Both the position numbers and the translations under genes were made by a program. Shown piece after piece: positions 20,200 through 33,600 of a DNA stretch of 64,000 bases; position 1 is the stretch's first letter, and the number at the start of each line of letters is the position of its first letter. Under the pieces are notes generated by a model. That model ran no database searches. It was not told where the DNA came from and saw nothing but the letters and a program-made list of their open reading frames with translations. The DNA comes from Watersipora subatra (lineage: Eukaryota; Bryozoa; Gymnolaemata; Cheilostomatida; Watersiporidae): assembly GCF_963576615.1 (NCBI RefSeq), contig NC_088708.1, positions 3,286,001-3,350,000 of the forward strand. Reading direction: 5' to 3'.

Positions 20200-21357
20200 T
20201 GGTACATGTAGTTTAGAGTGTGCGTCTTCTGTGTTATTCAGCCCGACAACTTGTAGACAATTATCATGTATTTCTTATTATCCATTTTGTTCAACTTTCA
20301 TGTCATGCTTTTACGTGAGTGTGTCACGTTCAGTAGACACTCCTACTACGCAAATAATCCATTCCAAGAATATTCACATTAAAGGGATTTTATATTATAT
20401 ATATATTACTATATTATATATAGTAAAATACACGTAAATTGCTTAATCCGTTCTAAGATCTTTTTAAACTCATCCTTTTGAACATACGAAAAGGAAAAAC
20501 TAGACTTAACCTTTTAGTTTATTGGCCATGCCATAGCTGCAGTATTACTGGTTTGTATCGACCACTCTTCTCCTTTTTTATCGCTTTCAATCGTATTATG
20601 GTCCATGATTGCGGTAATTTTTCAATAAGTTAAGAGTGCACATCTTTGACCTCCAATCACAATGATTTGTTTGTTTTTTATCGACAGCAACGTTTATTCT
20701 GAGAAGGCAAACTAATAGCAAATATTGTATTAGTCTAAAATACAGTAACACAAAGATATATTTTGACTAAAATAAGAGCGGCGACTACCTGTCCGCTGTC
20801 TATTTGTCTTCATAGATCAAGGTAAAAGATAGCTTTCGACAACACTACAACTCATGACATTCAGATTGGTTGAGTGAGGCTGTACCACGTGCACCAATTG
20901 AACGCCTTCAAGTAATTCGGAACTGCGCAGCTACTTATTCTCTGTGCTTCTTCGACATGTCTGACAATCTAGACTAGACCAAAGACAAACTAGACTTCCA
21001 CGGAACTGGTATAGATAATAGAGATAATTTCTTGTGCGAGGAAAGAGAAAGCGATATTTTTAAGACTAACTGCAAGATTATTATTCATATCAAATTAGAA
21101 AACTTGCACCAAATTGACACATATGATATGAATTTTTTTACGTAGTACGAAACAAAAACTTTACATAAATTCTTTACATTATGTGGAATTTACATGATAG
21201 GAGGTATACGTTATTGGAGCATTTACTGTATATATGCATAGTTGTGTTCATATGTACATGTTTTGTATTATTTTGTTATTGCAAATTTCAGCACATTTTC
21301 TGACTAAAAGTATAAGAATACCAAATTAAAAGAACAAACTAACAGTCAACACAAAAT
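20200..21357 (+). repeat. 3' LTR split by a later insertion
   Basis: LTR-like blocks occur at 20200-~20350 and ~21235-21357. The ~880 bp between them (20351-21234) is not LTR. It contains an AT-rich start (TATATATTACTATATTATAT) and GTAAATTGCTTAATCCGTTC, reminiscent of a Tigger-type MITE, but clear matching termini were not found. Confidence 0.55.
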
Positions 21358-24300
21358 TTTCTACAGCATAGCAGTCAAACTCTCTCCAATGTTTCACAAA
21401 CCACGTACAGAAACAAAGTTGAAATGAGAAAAGGATGAAGGCATTCTCGGTCCTTGCAAAAAGGTTTGAAGTAGCTGCTATGTGTAACTATGACTAACAT
21501 CAATGAGTACAAGATTATACCAAACTGCCCGATTCAAACTCTACCATTCATTAGTATCAATAAAGTCTTTAAAACACAGAAGACAGCAACAGAGATTGTC
21601 TTTGTACATTAATATCGTATCAAACAAAGATACGTTTCCATCCATCCATGACACACTGACCGAAATGAACGCATCTACTCACTACATGACCACACATTCT
21701 AACAATCTAAACGCCCTCTCCTGTGACTCTGGTCAGTTTTTGCAGGGATTCATCCTCAGGACATCTCGGGAGATCCGCACTGGGGAGATTGTAGCGGACT
21801 AACAAAAAAAGACCTAGCGATCGGAGGGTCCCTCTCTTGCTTCTCATGAGGCTCTAGGGACTAAACATCATCCAGATCCAGAATAAGGTCAGTCGCGTAT
21901 AGATCCTGCCGTTTCATTTATAATGGATCCATTAGCGCAGCTTAGTACGTGATAGGTTTAATCAGCTTGTAAATGAGCATATCATATATGTATAAACTCA
22001 CCTATGCCCTTTTAACATGTAGTAAAATCTTAGGTTATATGGAACCAAATAACCTTATAAAGGCACGCGGATCAGGTGGCAACAATGCGCAGCAGACGGC
22101 ATATAATAGAGAGAATTGGACCTTCTAGATTAATGTTTTAGGTTAATTGTGAGCAATTGCGAGTAAGTATAACATTAGCTGATATAATTATGAGCTTAAC
22201 TTCACAAGTAGGCATAAGTACAAATACAAAATATCGTCTGTTACTAATAATGTAATTTAGAGCGCCAATCACGTTTTCTAGAGCTAATTTTCGTTGTGCT
22301 CAATTGTTTTCAATGTGTTCCTTTGCATCCAGATGATATGTTTTTAATGAAAAAGAAATATAATCGCAGTACTGCATTAAATAAGTGAATGCTTCGCGTA
22401 AGTGGTGTGAAACACCAATTTTTATCACGTGTCAATTTGACAAATTAGCCTGTAAACAAGATAAAAATATATATATTAGCGCTGATTCATTTACTCATTA
22501 ACTAGGAAATATTTTCGAAATATTTATTAAATTTATGACGTTATCAACTAGCGTAACACCACTGATTTACTTCATGGCTCAGATTATCGCGATACACATG
22601 CGCTCTAGCCTTAGATCTAAACGTTTAATGAATAGTAAGGACTTAGTTTGTGGCCGTAAAGTTGTAAAAAAAAGCCTGACAAGTTGGCGCACGGTGTTTT
22701 ATCCTTGACATGGGGCCAAGGATAAATTGAGCAGTAATAGTTTAGTTCTTGAGTTAAAATGGTGCATTCACAAGCAGTAAACTTTTGTCACCATTTTCTA
22801 CAAGATCATTTTGAATAATGACATTTCGTTTGAACTTACGTCGTTTGTCTCTAGGCACCGTGGCTCGAAAAAGGTGACCCACGAAAAGCGACTCCGAGGT
22901 TATTTAAACACCATAATAACTCAAATTTCAAGCTAGTTTATCTGGGTGTATAAAAATTCAAAAATTTTCTAGCTTTCACTAAAAAGGTGTAATACTATTT
23001 GCAAGAGGACAGGATTGCCCATGCATATAAATCCTACTTCTTTCATATTGAACCAGTTACTACTATTGCCAGTTAATCTAAACATTTTATGCACCAAGAT
23101 TGGCTGTAGAAAATATTTCTAAGCAACAACGTTTAGTGGTCCCATATTTATTAAAGGAAAATGCAAGTGTGACTCTGAAATGACTACAGGTCTGATAAAA
23201 AAAATTTCATCGGTTTTCATCATGGGCAATGCCCGCCTTTCTCAAGTTTTCAACTGTACCTTGTGATGTTATAAATATTTCCACCGCCGGCGAATTAATG
23301 AACTATGTATTTTTTCTATACTGGCCTATACTGGTAGTTCTAAACCATAAAAAGGCCCCAAACCTATTGGCCTAGTCATACCTTACCTAGATTTATTCCT
23401 AACTCCAAGTATTTGAACAATCTTTTCTAACCATAAGTATAGCAGATGAGTGAAAGCATACCATTGTCATCCTGTTACCGTATTTAAATTGAGTAACAAA
23501 ATGGCATCCCTAGACCTTTCTGGTTAGTGATGCCTAACAACAAAGATAAAACTAACAAAGAAAAACTAAGGCTGTTTCTCTTTGTTAGTTACAAACTGGT
23601 CAAACATGTAGTTGTGCAAGATATCAGCAGTTTCTAAAACATCATAGTAAGTAAGCACCGGCATTGATTTTGGCAAGCATTACAGCTGTCATTTCTAGTC
23701 TATATACCACTGTTTTACATTTTATGCCACTTAATGCTTGAAGCACTCAACCTCATGCTCATTATCCACGCACAGTAGTATGATACATGTAATTTTGTCA
23801 GTTTCGATAGCAATTCTTTGTCATTTCACAGTGTTCTGACATGTTTAAAATGAAAAAGTGACACAATTCACTTGCTTCAGATCCAAAATAGCCTACTAGG
23901 AGGTTTCCCTTATCTATTATCAACTACAAAATGCTTCCTTAATAAATATGAAGTAGCCATTCAATTAATTTTTAATTTAGCTCACATTGTAAACAAAATG
24001 CTGGCTAACCACAGACAGATCAAAGATCAATATACTAAAGATTAGGTTAGACTAATATCCACAATACTTTTTACTTGCATTTAAAACAATGTCAAATAAT
24101 GAAATCATGCATGAGTTTAGTGTTCAAGGTTGCCAACTAGCGCAATGTTGATAATAAGCTCAAGCTCATTTAAGCTAAATGTGAGCTACATGTATATTGG
24201 AGCAAGCTCCTGTTATAAGTGTACTTGAACTTGCCATGGTTTGTGAATGCAGAGGCAAGTTTGATTTTAGTCAGCTACTCAGCTAAGCCAACCAGGCTTT

Positions 24301-24500
24301 TATAAAACTTAATGGTCAATGTTGATAATTACCATTACTTCAAGTGCTTGCTACTGGCACGAGCCCCTTTCATACTGCAGTATATAGTTAGTGAAGGATC
24401 AGTGTATATCTCTGCATCAGTGCGTAAACTAAAAAAAGACTTTCCCTTTGCTGAAGCACCTTGTTGATCTATGATCTGAAAGTTTACTAATTTTTGCAGT
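21358..24500. other. ~3.1 kb without recognised genes
   Basis: AT-rich intergenic sequence upstream of ZNG1. The 99-codon frame at 21503-21802 has no recognisable domain and I do not call it. No tandem array or transposon terminus stands out. A possible acceptor, TTTTTGCAG, at ~24500 may begin a ZNG1 exon that carries 5' UTR. Confidence 0.4.
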
Positions 24501-24622
24501 TTGAGTAGCTTTGAAGAGGTGCGGACTTCTATAAGAGTAAAGGAGACAAAGAATTTGCTAGATCAGTAGAAGTTGGAGAATCTCAAACTTTTGTCATCAA
24601 AGATTTCTCTGAAGTTTTGAGA

Positions 24623-27600
24623 ATGGAATCTGATGATGAAGAAGGGCCGCCAATGCTTGTTGCTGCAGATACTAAATCTGTGCCAGTTACCATTATAACT
24701 GGCTATTTAGGTGCGTTTGATGCTCAAAGTTTGTCTATCAGTGTGACTACTAATGAGTTTCTCTATTTTGATGAACCATGTCGGGAGTAAATGATACTAC
24801 GTTTTCTGCGTTTATGTGTTAAAGGATTTAATTAGTAGGATTTTAAGAGGAAAACTATTCTAGACAGTTGTGTGGCCATTTCTTATTACAGGGGCAGGCA
24901 AGACAACTCTACTAAACTATATTCTCACAGAGAATCATGGGAAGAAAATAGCCGTAATCATGAATGAGTTTGGTGAAGGTAATGTATAACCAACATATAA
25001 CTGGTCTGTTATTGGCCATATCAACTCACATAGAGTATGTCAGGTGTTAACTCATCTGCTATTGCATTGTATATCAACATAGGATTCATGTTTTTAATTT
25101 CTGTTTAATTTCAAGTAGCGATTGACCTAGCAATAATGTGTTTTTTATCAGAGTACTTATATTTGGATCATCTTAAACTGTTTAATGCTATTGTTGATAT
25201 CATATTGTGCTCCGGCAAATTTAATGTGTGGATTACATGCAGGAGATGGAGCGATGGAAAAATCCATGACTGTATCAAGTGGAGAAGCAGATGCTCCGTT
25301 GTTTGAAGAGTGGCTGGAGCTAAGAAATGGTTGTTTGTGCTGCTCCATCAAGTGAGTGAATGTCGTGATATGAGTTACTTTTCTAATCCTTGGGTGCTGG
25401 TATTTTATGCCGAAGCTTGGAGTACGATACATTTACTATCTCTCCTCTACCGGCCACTCTTTTGCAGCATCTTGAGGCGTAATTTCTAGGCTTGTGTTTA
25501 GCAATATGCTGTTTTATAGGTGTCCCCCACGAGTTATACAAACTTGGGAAGGAATAACTTTTTTCTATTTCTGATTTAGTACAAAATTAAATTTGAGTTT
25601 GCTTTCCCTGGCTACCTTCATACAATAGTGCATCCTAATACTGCTGACTACATACATGCACTTTGCTGTCTCCCATGCAATACTTCATGTAAGTGTTTAT
25701 AGCAATGTGTATATACTTCATGTAAGTGTTTATAGCGAAGTGTATATACTTCATGTAAGTGTTTATAGCAATGTGTATATACTTCATGTAAGTGTTTATA
25801 GCAAAGTGTATATACTTCATGTAAGTGTTTATAGCAATGTGTATACTTCATGTAAGTGTTTATAGCGAAGTGTATATACTTCATGTAAGTGTTTATAGCG
25901 ATGTGTATATACTTCATGTAAGTGTTTATAGCAAAGTGTATATACTTCATGTAAGTGTTTATAGCAAAGTGTATATACTTCATGTAAGTGTTTATAGCAA
26001 AGTGTATATACTTCATGTAAGTGTCTATAGCGAAGTGTATATACTTCATGTAAGTGTTTATAGCGAAGTGTATATACTTCATGTAAGTGTTTATAGCAAA
26101 GTGTATATACTTCATGTAAGTGTTTATAGCGAAGATGTTGGATTGTTTTCATCTTAGTTGTACAAGTTAAAATAGGAGATTATGAATACACAGTTGTTAT
26201 AGTATTGAGTAAGTTTGATAAAAACAAGACTAAAAATTGAGTAGTGATAATAATAATAATAATAATGCTTGTATCAATGGCTATAACATCTCATCAATGT
26301 GTACTCAAGGAACTCGGGTCTGATAACATGATACCTATAATTATAATAATTTTATTGACTAGTTTGGTTCTCTTAAACGTGACTGGGGAAATTTTGATAT
26401 CAAATATGAAATTGTATTAATATAAATTAATACAATATCAATTATATGGTTTTTTAACTACCTGAGTTATAGTCAGCTATAATAATAATAATAATTTGCA
26501 ATCACCTTTGACCTTTGCTGCTTCTTGCTCAAGCATGCTGAGTAATTAACAAGTATTTTACGAGGAAATAAATCGCTTGTTATATTGCGTTTTGATGAAG
26601 GAGACTTTGCGGCTGTCACTTTTCCTTTAACTCAGAAGTGTTGCATTGTGTCATTGCGAGTCACTTAAACTCTAGCCTTGACTAGTGGCTGTAATAAGTG
26701 TTCCTCTAACTCAGCATGTGTCATTGCGAGTCACTTAAACTCTAGCCTTGACTAGTGACTGTAATAAGTGCTCCTCTAACTCAGCATGTGTCATTGCGAG
26801 TCACTTAAACTCTAGCATTGACTAGTGGCTGTAATAAGTGTTCTTCTAACTCAGCATGTGTCATTGCGAGTCACTTAAACTCTAGCCTTGACTAGTGGCT
26901 GTAATAAGTGCTCCTTTAACTCAGCATGTGTCATTGCGAGTCACTTAAACTCTAGCATTGACTAGTGGCTGTAATAAGTGTTCCTCTAACTCAGCATGTG
27001 TCATTGCGAGTCACTTAAACTCTAGCATTGACTAGTGGCTGTAATAAGTGCTCCTCTAACTCAGCATGTGTCATTGCGAGTCACTTAAACTCTACCATTG
27101 ACTAGTGACTGTAATAAGTGTTCCTCTAACTCAGCATGTGTCATTGCGAGTCACTTAAACTCTAGCCTTGACTAGTGGCTGTAATAAGTGTTCCTCTAAC
27201 TCAGCATGTGTCATTGCGAGTCACTTAAACTCTAGCCTTGACTAGTGGCTGTAATAAGTGCTCCTCTAACTCAGCATGTGTCATTGCGAGTCACTTAAAC
27301 TCTAGCCTTGACTAGTGACTGTAATAAGTGTTCCTCTAACTCAGCATGTGTCATTGCGAGTCACTTAAACTCTAGCATTGACTAGTGGCTGTAATAAGTG
27401 CTCCTCTAACTCAGCATGTGTTATTGCGAGTCACTTAAACTCTAGCATTGACTAGTGACTGTAATAAGTGTTATTACTGTTGTACAGAGATAACGCCGTT
27501 AAAGCTATTGAGCTACTGATGGACAAGCAGGGCAAGTTTGATTATATTCTTCTTGAGACGACAGGTTTAGCTGATCCAGGTATTATTCATATCTCTGAAT

Positions 27601-30600
27601 ATATGTACATGTATAGTTGCCAGACTTAACCAACTGTATAATTATACGCTGGAGTGTACATGTTTTGTTAGTTGCTCAATATCTTTGATATGAGTGAAAA
27701 ATGTTCATGGTAACATCTGTCAACTCTGGAAGATTAAGTTTTGTAAAGTTTATCATGGTATCTTCATATTTTTAAATACTTTAAATGTTTTCTCTTTTCA
27801 CAATGTTGGCTGATTTTTCTCATTTATAAAGCACAATATTTTGCTGACCACCTCATTCCATTGGGGTTATGCAAGGAAATCTTGCTCTAGAGAACCTGTT
27901 GAATTTATTATGAAGCTAATAGACCAGTAGCAGAACACGTATCATCGTAATGGATGGAGTTATCAGTTCTCTAACATCAGTTTGACCATACTTAATTTAT
28001 TGCATATATCTCTATTATATGCTACAGGTCCAGTGGCTAACCTATTCTGGCTGGATGATGGCTTGGCTAGTGACATCTATGTAGACGGTAGGTTAAGTGC
28101 ATGAATATGAGCTTCAAGTGAGTTGGTGTGTTATCTGTATGAAGTCTGACATATTTAAGTGGTGAGTTATGTGTATGAAGTCTGACATATTTGAGTGGTG
28201 AGTTATGTGTATGAAGTCTAACATATTTGAGTGGTGAGTTATGTGTATGAAGTCTGACATTTTTGAGTGGTGAGTTATGTGTATGAAGTCTGACATATTT
28301 GAGTGGTGAGTTATGTGTATGAAGTCTGACATATTTGAGTGGTGAGTTATGCGTATGTACTTATATTTGCTGAATGTCCAGAGTTGCTCGTGTAATAAAA
28401 AAGTCTTTGCGCATGACATTTATTTTTATTTAACATTTACCATTTCAACTTTTAAAATTCCTATCATGAATAAAGTGCTTTGTGCAGTTGGAATAAATTA
28501 AGAAGAAAAAATAAAACGGCTGTAAAGGTGTTTAAATGTAAATGTGAAATAATTAGCAAGTAATGGCTGAATAAAGTTTGTTGTGTTATGATTACAATGG
28601 AAAATGGTTCGGTATAAAATTATATTATTTAAGTTCATTTCAGTGTTGGCATCATAAGGCGAAAATGTCATATAGCGTGGTATAAAAACCCAAATCAATT
28701 ATCTAATGCAAACACCCCATGGTAAAAATCATCAAGATTTTATATGCGTACTGTACATATTAAAATTAGTAATAAAAATATATTAACCTAACAACTACCA
28801 CTAAATACACTAAAGTTACCGTAGGTAACTTTAGTGTATTTAGTGGTTATGATCTGCAATAAAATGTAACATTACAATGTACCGTAGGGAGTTCTTACCT
28901 TTGAGACAAAATTATAACGTAAACGTTGAATTTAACTTAAATGATTTTAGCAGACATAAAGCTAAGTTTTTGTATATATTTTACTGAACTTCAACTTTGT
29001 CATTGGCTAAAATTTTATCACCTATCTGTTTTCGGTTTTGTTTTCACAATAACTTAAAATGAACAACGCTGAGCTGAGATAAAAAGCTAGCTAGTATCGT
29101 ATTTCTTTCATGCGTTGTGAGAGGGATTTTGGTGAATATCATTTCAGCATCTTCGTTATGCCGACGTAATTAGCACATCGACTGCCAAATTGTTGATAGA
29201 ATCTTTTTCCTTGATATTGTATGGCGGGAAAAAGTCGAAAAAATTTCCGTCTTCACGTTGCAAAAACAAAAAACATCGTGATTCACTTCGTAAAGCGAAA
29301 AAATCGTACAACAGGTACATCACAACCTGAAGGCGCACCGTATTAATTAATTACAATCGCGAAAAGGATATGGTATAAGGATATAGTAACAGTATATGGT
29401 AAAAGCTATGAGTGTGGTAAGAATAACGTAGCCTTGTGGTTACGCATGCTTTTTAGTAGACTTGTAATTGAAACATGACAAGTTTAAATCCAGTACAAAG
29501 GTGAATTTTCATTGCTAAAACTTTATCGCTATATCTGGACAAACGACAGGCAGAAGACAGACAAACACTGATATATATATTTAGCTATATGGGAGGTGAA
29601 TTCTGTGTATGCACTCGCCTACATGGCCGATGAATTATGTGTATATACTCATATCTATAGATATAGGTGGCGAGTTATGTGTATATACTTATGTATATGG
29701 GGTATATGGGGTAAGTTGTGTGTTTATACTGTAAGTTTGTAATATTTCAGCCTTGTACAAGATAAATGTTCTCGATTATGTATATTTTTATGATTTTGGT
29801 AATGGGGGACCTACATAATCTGGTGCAACTCCAATTCTACTACATACTCTTGTTCAGGTATCCTCACGGTTGTTGATGGGAAACACATCCTCTCTCAGCT
29901 GGAAGAGCAGAGGAAAGATGTTGAAATTAATGAAGCTGTCAGGTGAGGTCTTCTTGTTTCACATTTAGGTCTGCCGAGATGTGTCAAAATTTACATTGAA
30001 ATTTGCAACAACCATTGAACTAAAGTCAATGCCAACAGTGCGCATACTAAAATGAAGTTAATTACTTGACTTGAAAAGAGGGTCGAAACCCAATATGCCA
30101 ATCTAGCCTAAGATTCAAAACACTTGACCCTATTATAGGGCTAGTCTATAATAGTCATGCGGGTTATTAACAAATTATATAGTAGCTCACCGGTTAAAAG
30201 TACTACTGGTTGCTAAACAGTTTTGTAGTTGGCCAAAACAATTTGTCGATATTACTCAATAAAAATATTTTGGCATGCGCGGTTAGGTCTGTCGTCCATT
30301 AGATCTTAGGTAGGTACTGTATGCTAAACTACTGTGGTAAGTTCCTTGTTTTACACTGTTATGCACTACTAAGGTCCTTGCTCTACACTGTTATATACTA
30401 CTAAGGTAAGTACCTTGTTCTACACTGTTATATACTACTAAGGTAGGTACCTTGCTCTACACTGTTATATACTACAAAGGTAGGTACCTTGTTCTACACT
30501 GCTAGATACTGCTAAGGTAGGTACCTTGCTCTACACTGTTATATACTACTAAGGTAGGTACCTTGCTCTACACTGCTATATACTACTAAGATAGGTACCT

Positions 30601-33600
30601 TGCCCTACACTGCTATATACTACTAAGGTAGGTAGCTTGCTCTAAACTGTTATATACTACTAAGGTAGATACCTTGCTATACACTACTAAGGTAAGTAGT
30701 ACCTTGTTCCACACTGTCACCTACCAGTTCTGCCACCTTCTAAGGTTCTCTAGTTTTATTTCATGTGTTATGCAGTTTGTAGGTTCCATAAAATGTGCTG
30801 TTGTTACAGGCAAGTGGCTCTGGCAGATATTATATTATTAAACAAGATTGATTTGGTGAGCGAAGAGCAACTTCATAAGATCAAGTCTTACATAAGGTGA
30901 GATGACAAACTGTAACATAGTTTAGCAGAATTCGCTCTGGAGAGACAGTCTTGGTCTGTTTTTATTAATATGAAGTCTGGTCTAGCTATTTAGAGGAAAG
31001 TTAATAAATGTCTCCATGCATTGATGCCTTGGTGTGATACATATGCTCACACACATGTAATGTTAAGGTGTGATACATATGCTCACACACATGTAATGTC
31101 AAGGTGTGATACATATGCTCACACACATGTAATGTCAAGGTGGGATACATATGCCCACAGACATGTAATGTCAAGGTGGGATACATATGCTCACACACAT
31201 GTAATGTCAAGGTGTGATACATATGCTTACACACATGTAATGTCAAGGTGTGATACATATGCTCACACACATGTAATGTCAGGGTGTGATACATATGCTC
31301 ACACACATGTAATGTCAAGGTGTGATACATGTGCCCACACATGTAATGTCAAGATGAATAGCTGTGAATTTCTGTTAAATAGAGAGATGTTTTTGTGGGC
31401 ACTTTGGTTAAAGCTTAAGCAAACATCTATATGCACTCTGCGTAGTCACTCTCTGTAAAAACCAGAGTCTAATGAAACCGAATAAAGTACTATAAGTCTA
31501 TGACCCTAAAGTTCTATTGTCTATCAGTTTAACTTACTTTACGTTTACACTTGTAATAATTTCTGAGAGCTTAATTTGCCTTATCCCCCTTAACACTATG
31601 GATTCCTATCTCATTTGAGGATATCTTCCTAAAGTAGGCTCGACTTTTTTATACATACAGATTGACTTTATCTATTGTTTAACATTGTCTTTTCTCTAAT
31701 GCTCTTTTATTGACCAATGCTAGCCTTGGCTACAGCAGACGTGTAGCCCGAGCGTTAGTTGGAACATGTATTGCTATTAAAGACATCAGTTATGGTCATG
31801 TCATGCCAACTCCTTGTCTCACGTGTGGTCCTCACTAACATGCATCTACATTTGCTCTTTCTTTTGCAGTGATATCAACTCTGCAGCCATTGTAATACCT
31901 ACAACCCATTCAAGGTTTGTAACTTTCTATTGCCACAACCTATGCTTTATGTTTCTTACTAATATCCAAAACATGATGATAAGTGAATTATTAGATTTAA
32001 CTGTTGCAATGGCTCACTCAGTGTTGCATTTTGTCTCCAGGGTTGACTTGGACCAGATTCTTGACCTGAATGCTTACGGTTGCGACTCGTCACATAGCCA
32101 GCTACAGGATAACCTGATGGGGAAGCAACAGAGTTCAGCAGTGCTTAGTGCTGGAGACAAGAATCACATAGACACTGTGAGTTGTTGAGACACAGTGAGC
32201 TATATAGACACAGTGAGTCACATAGACACAGTGAGTAACATAGACACAGTGAGTCACATAGACACAGTGAGTTATATAAACACAGGGAGTCACATAGACA
32301 CAGTGAGTTATATAAACACAGGGAGTCACATAGACACAGTGAGTTATATAAACACAGGGAGTCACATAGACACAGTGAGTTATATAAACACAGGGAGTCA
32401 CATAGACACAGTGAGTAACAGACACAGTGAGTCACATAGACACAATGAGTTATATAAACACAGGGAGTCACATAGACACAGTGAGTCACATAGACACAGT
32501 GAGTTATATAAACACAGTGAGTCACATAGACACAGTGAGTTATATAGACACAGTGAGTCACATAGACACAGTGAGTTATATAAACACATGGAGTCACATA
32601 GACACAGTGGGTTATATAGACACAGTGAGTCACATAGACACAGTGAGTTATATAGACACAGTGAATTATATAGACACAGTGAGTCGCATAGACACAGTGA
32701 GTAACATAGACACAGTGAGTCACATAGACACAGTGAGTTATATAAACACAGTGAGTCACATAAACACAGTGAGTTATATAGACACAGTGAGTTATATAGA
32801 CACAGTGAGTCACATAGACACAGTGAGTTATATAAACACATGGAGTCACATAGACACAGTGGGTTATATAGACACAGTGAGTCACATAGACACAGTGAGT
32901 TATATAGACACAGTGAATTATATAGACACAGTGAGTCACATAGACACAGTGAGTCACATAGACATAGTGGATCACATAGACACAGTGAGTAACATAAATA
33001 TATTGAGTCACATTGAGACAGTAAGTCACATAGACCTTATGAGTCACATAGGCCTTATGAGTCACATAGACCTTATGAGTCACATAGACCTTATGAGTCA
33101 CATAGACCTTTTGAGTCACATTGAGACAGTAAGTCACATAGACCTTATGAGTCACATAGGTCTTATGAGCCATATAGACACAGTGAGTTGTATAGACACA
33201 GTGAGTTATATAAACACAGTGAGTCACATAGACACAGTGAGTAACAAATATATTGAGTCACATCGAGACAGTAAGTCACATAGCCCTTATGAGTCACATA
33301 GACCTTTTGAGTCACATTGAGACAGCAAGTCACATAGGCCTTATGAGTTACATAGGTCTTATGAGTCACATAGACACAGTGAGTTGTATAGACACAGTGA
33401 GTTATATAGACACAGTGAGTCACATAGACACAGTGAGTTATATAGACACAGTGAGTTATATAGACACAGTGAGTCACATAGACACAGTGAGTTATATAGA
33501 CACAGTGAGTCACATAGACACAGTGAGTTATATAAATATATTGAGTCACATTGAGACAGTAAGTCACATAGACCAAGTATCTACTTACCTATCAACTTGC

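Larger units (their letters stand above)
18892..21357 (+). mobile_element. Gag-only LTR retroelement (Ty3-like), degenerate
   Basis: Two related terminal sequences share many blocks: TGGCACACGTAGTTTA at 18892 and TGGTACATGTAGTTTA at 20200 as starts, and CAACACAAAATTTTCTACA near both ends (19146 and 21338). Between them lies only ~1.03 kb holding a broken gag-like frame. No protease, reverse transcriptase or integrase is visible. The internal region carries a MITE (19284-19539), and the 3' LTR is split by another ~880-bp insertion. I could not identify a convincing primer-binding site or polypurine tract. LTR divergence and broken frames indicate an old copy. Confidence 0.7.

Noticed and set aside
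21503..21802. 99-codon plus-strand ORF
   Set aside because: No domain, signal peptide or splice context, and it lies just downstream of a decayed LTR element.
25635..26157. CRISPR-like look of regular repeats (33-bp and later 70-bp arrays)
   Set aside because: Units are contiguous without unique spacers, sit in introns of a eukaryotic gene, and there are no cas genes. They are minisatellites.
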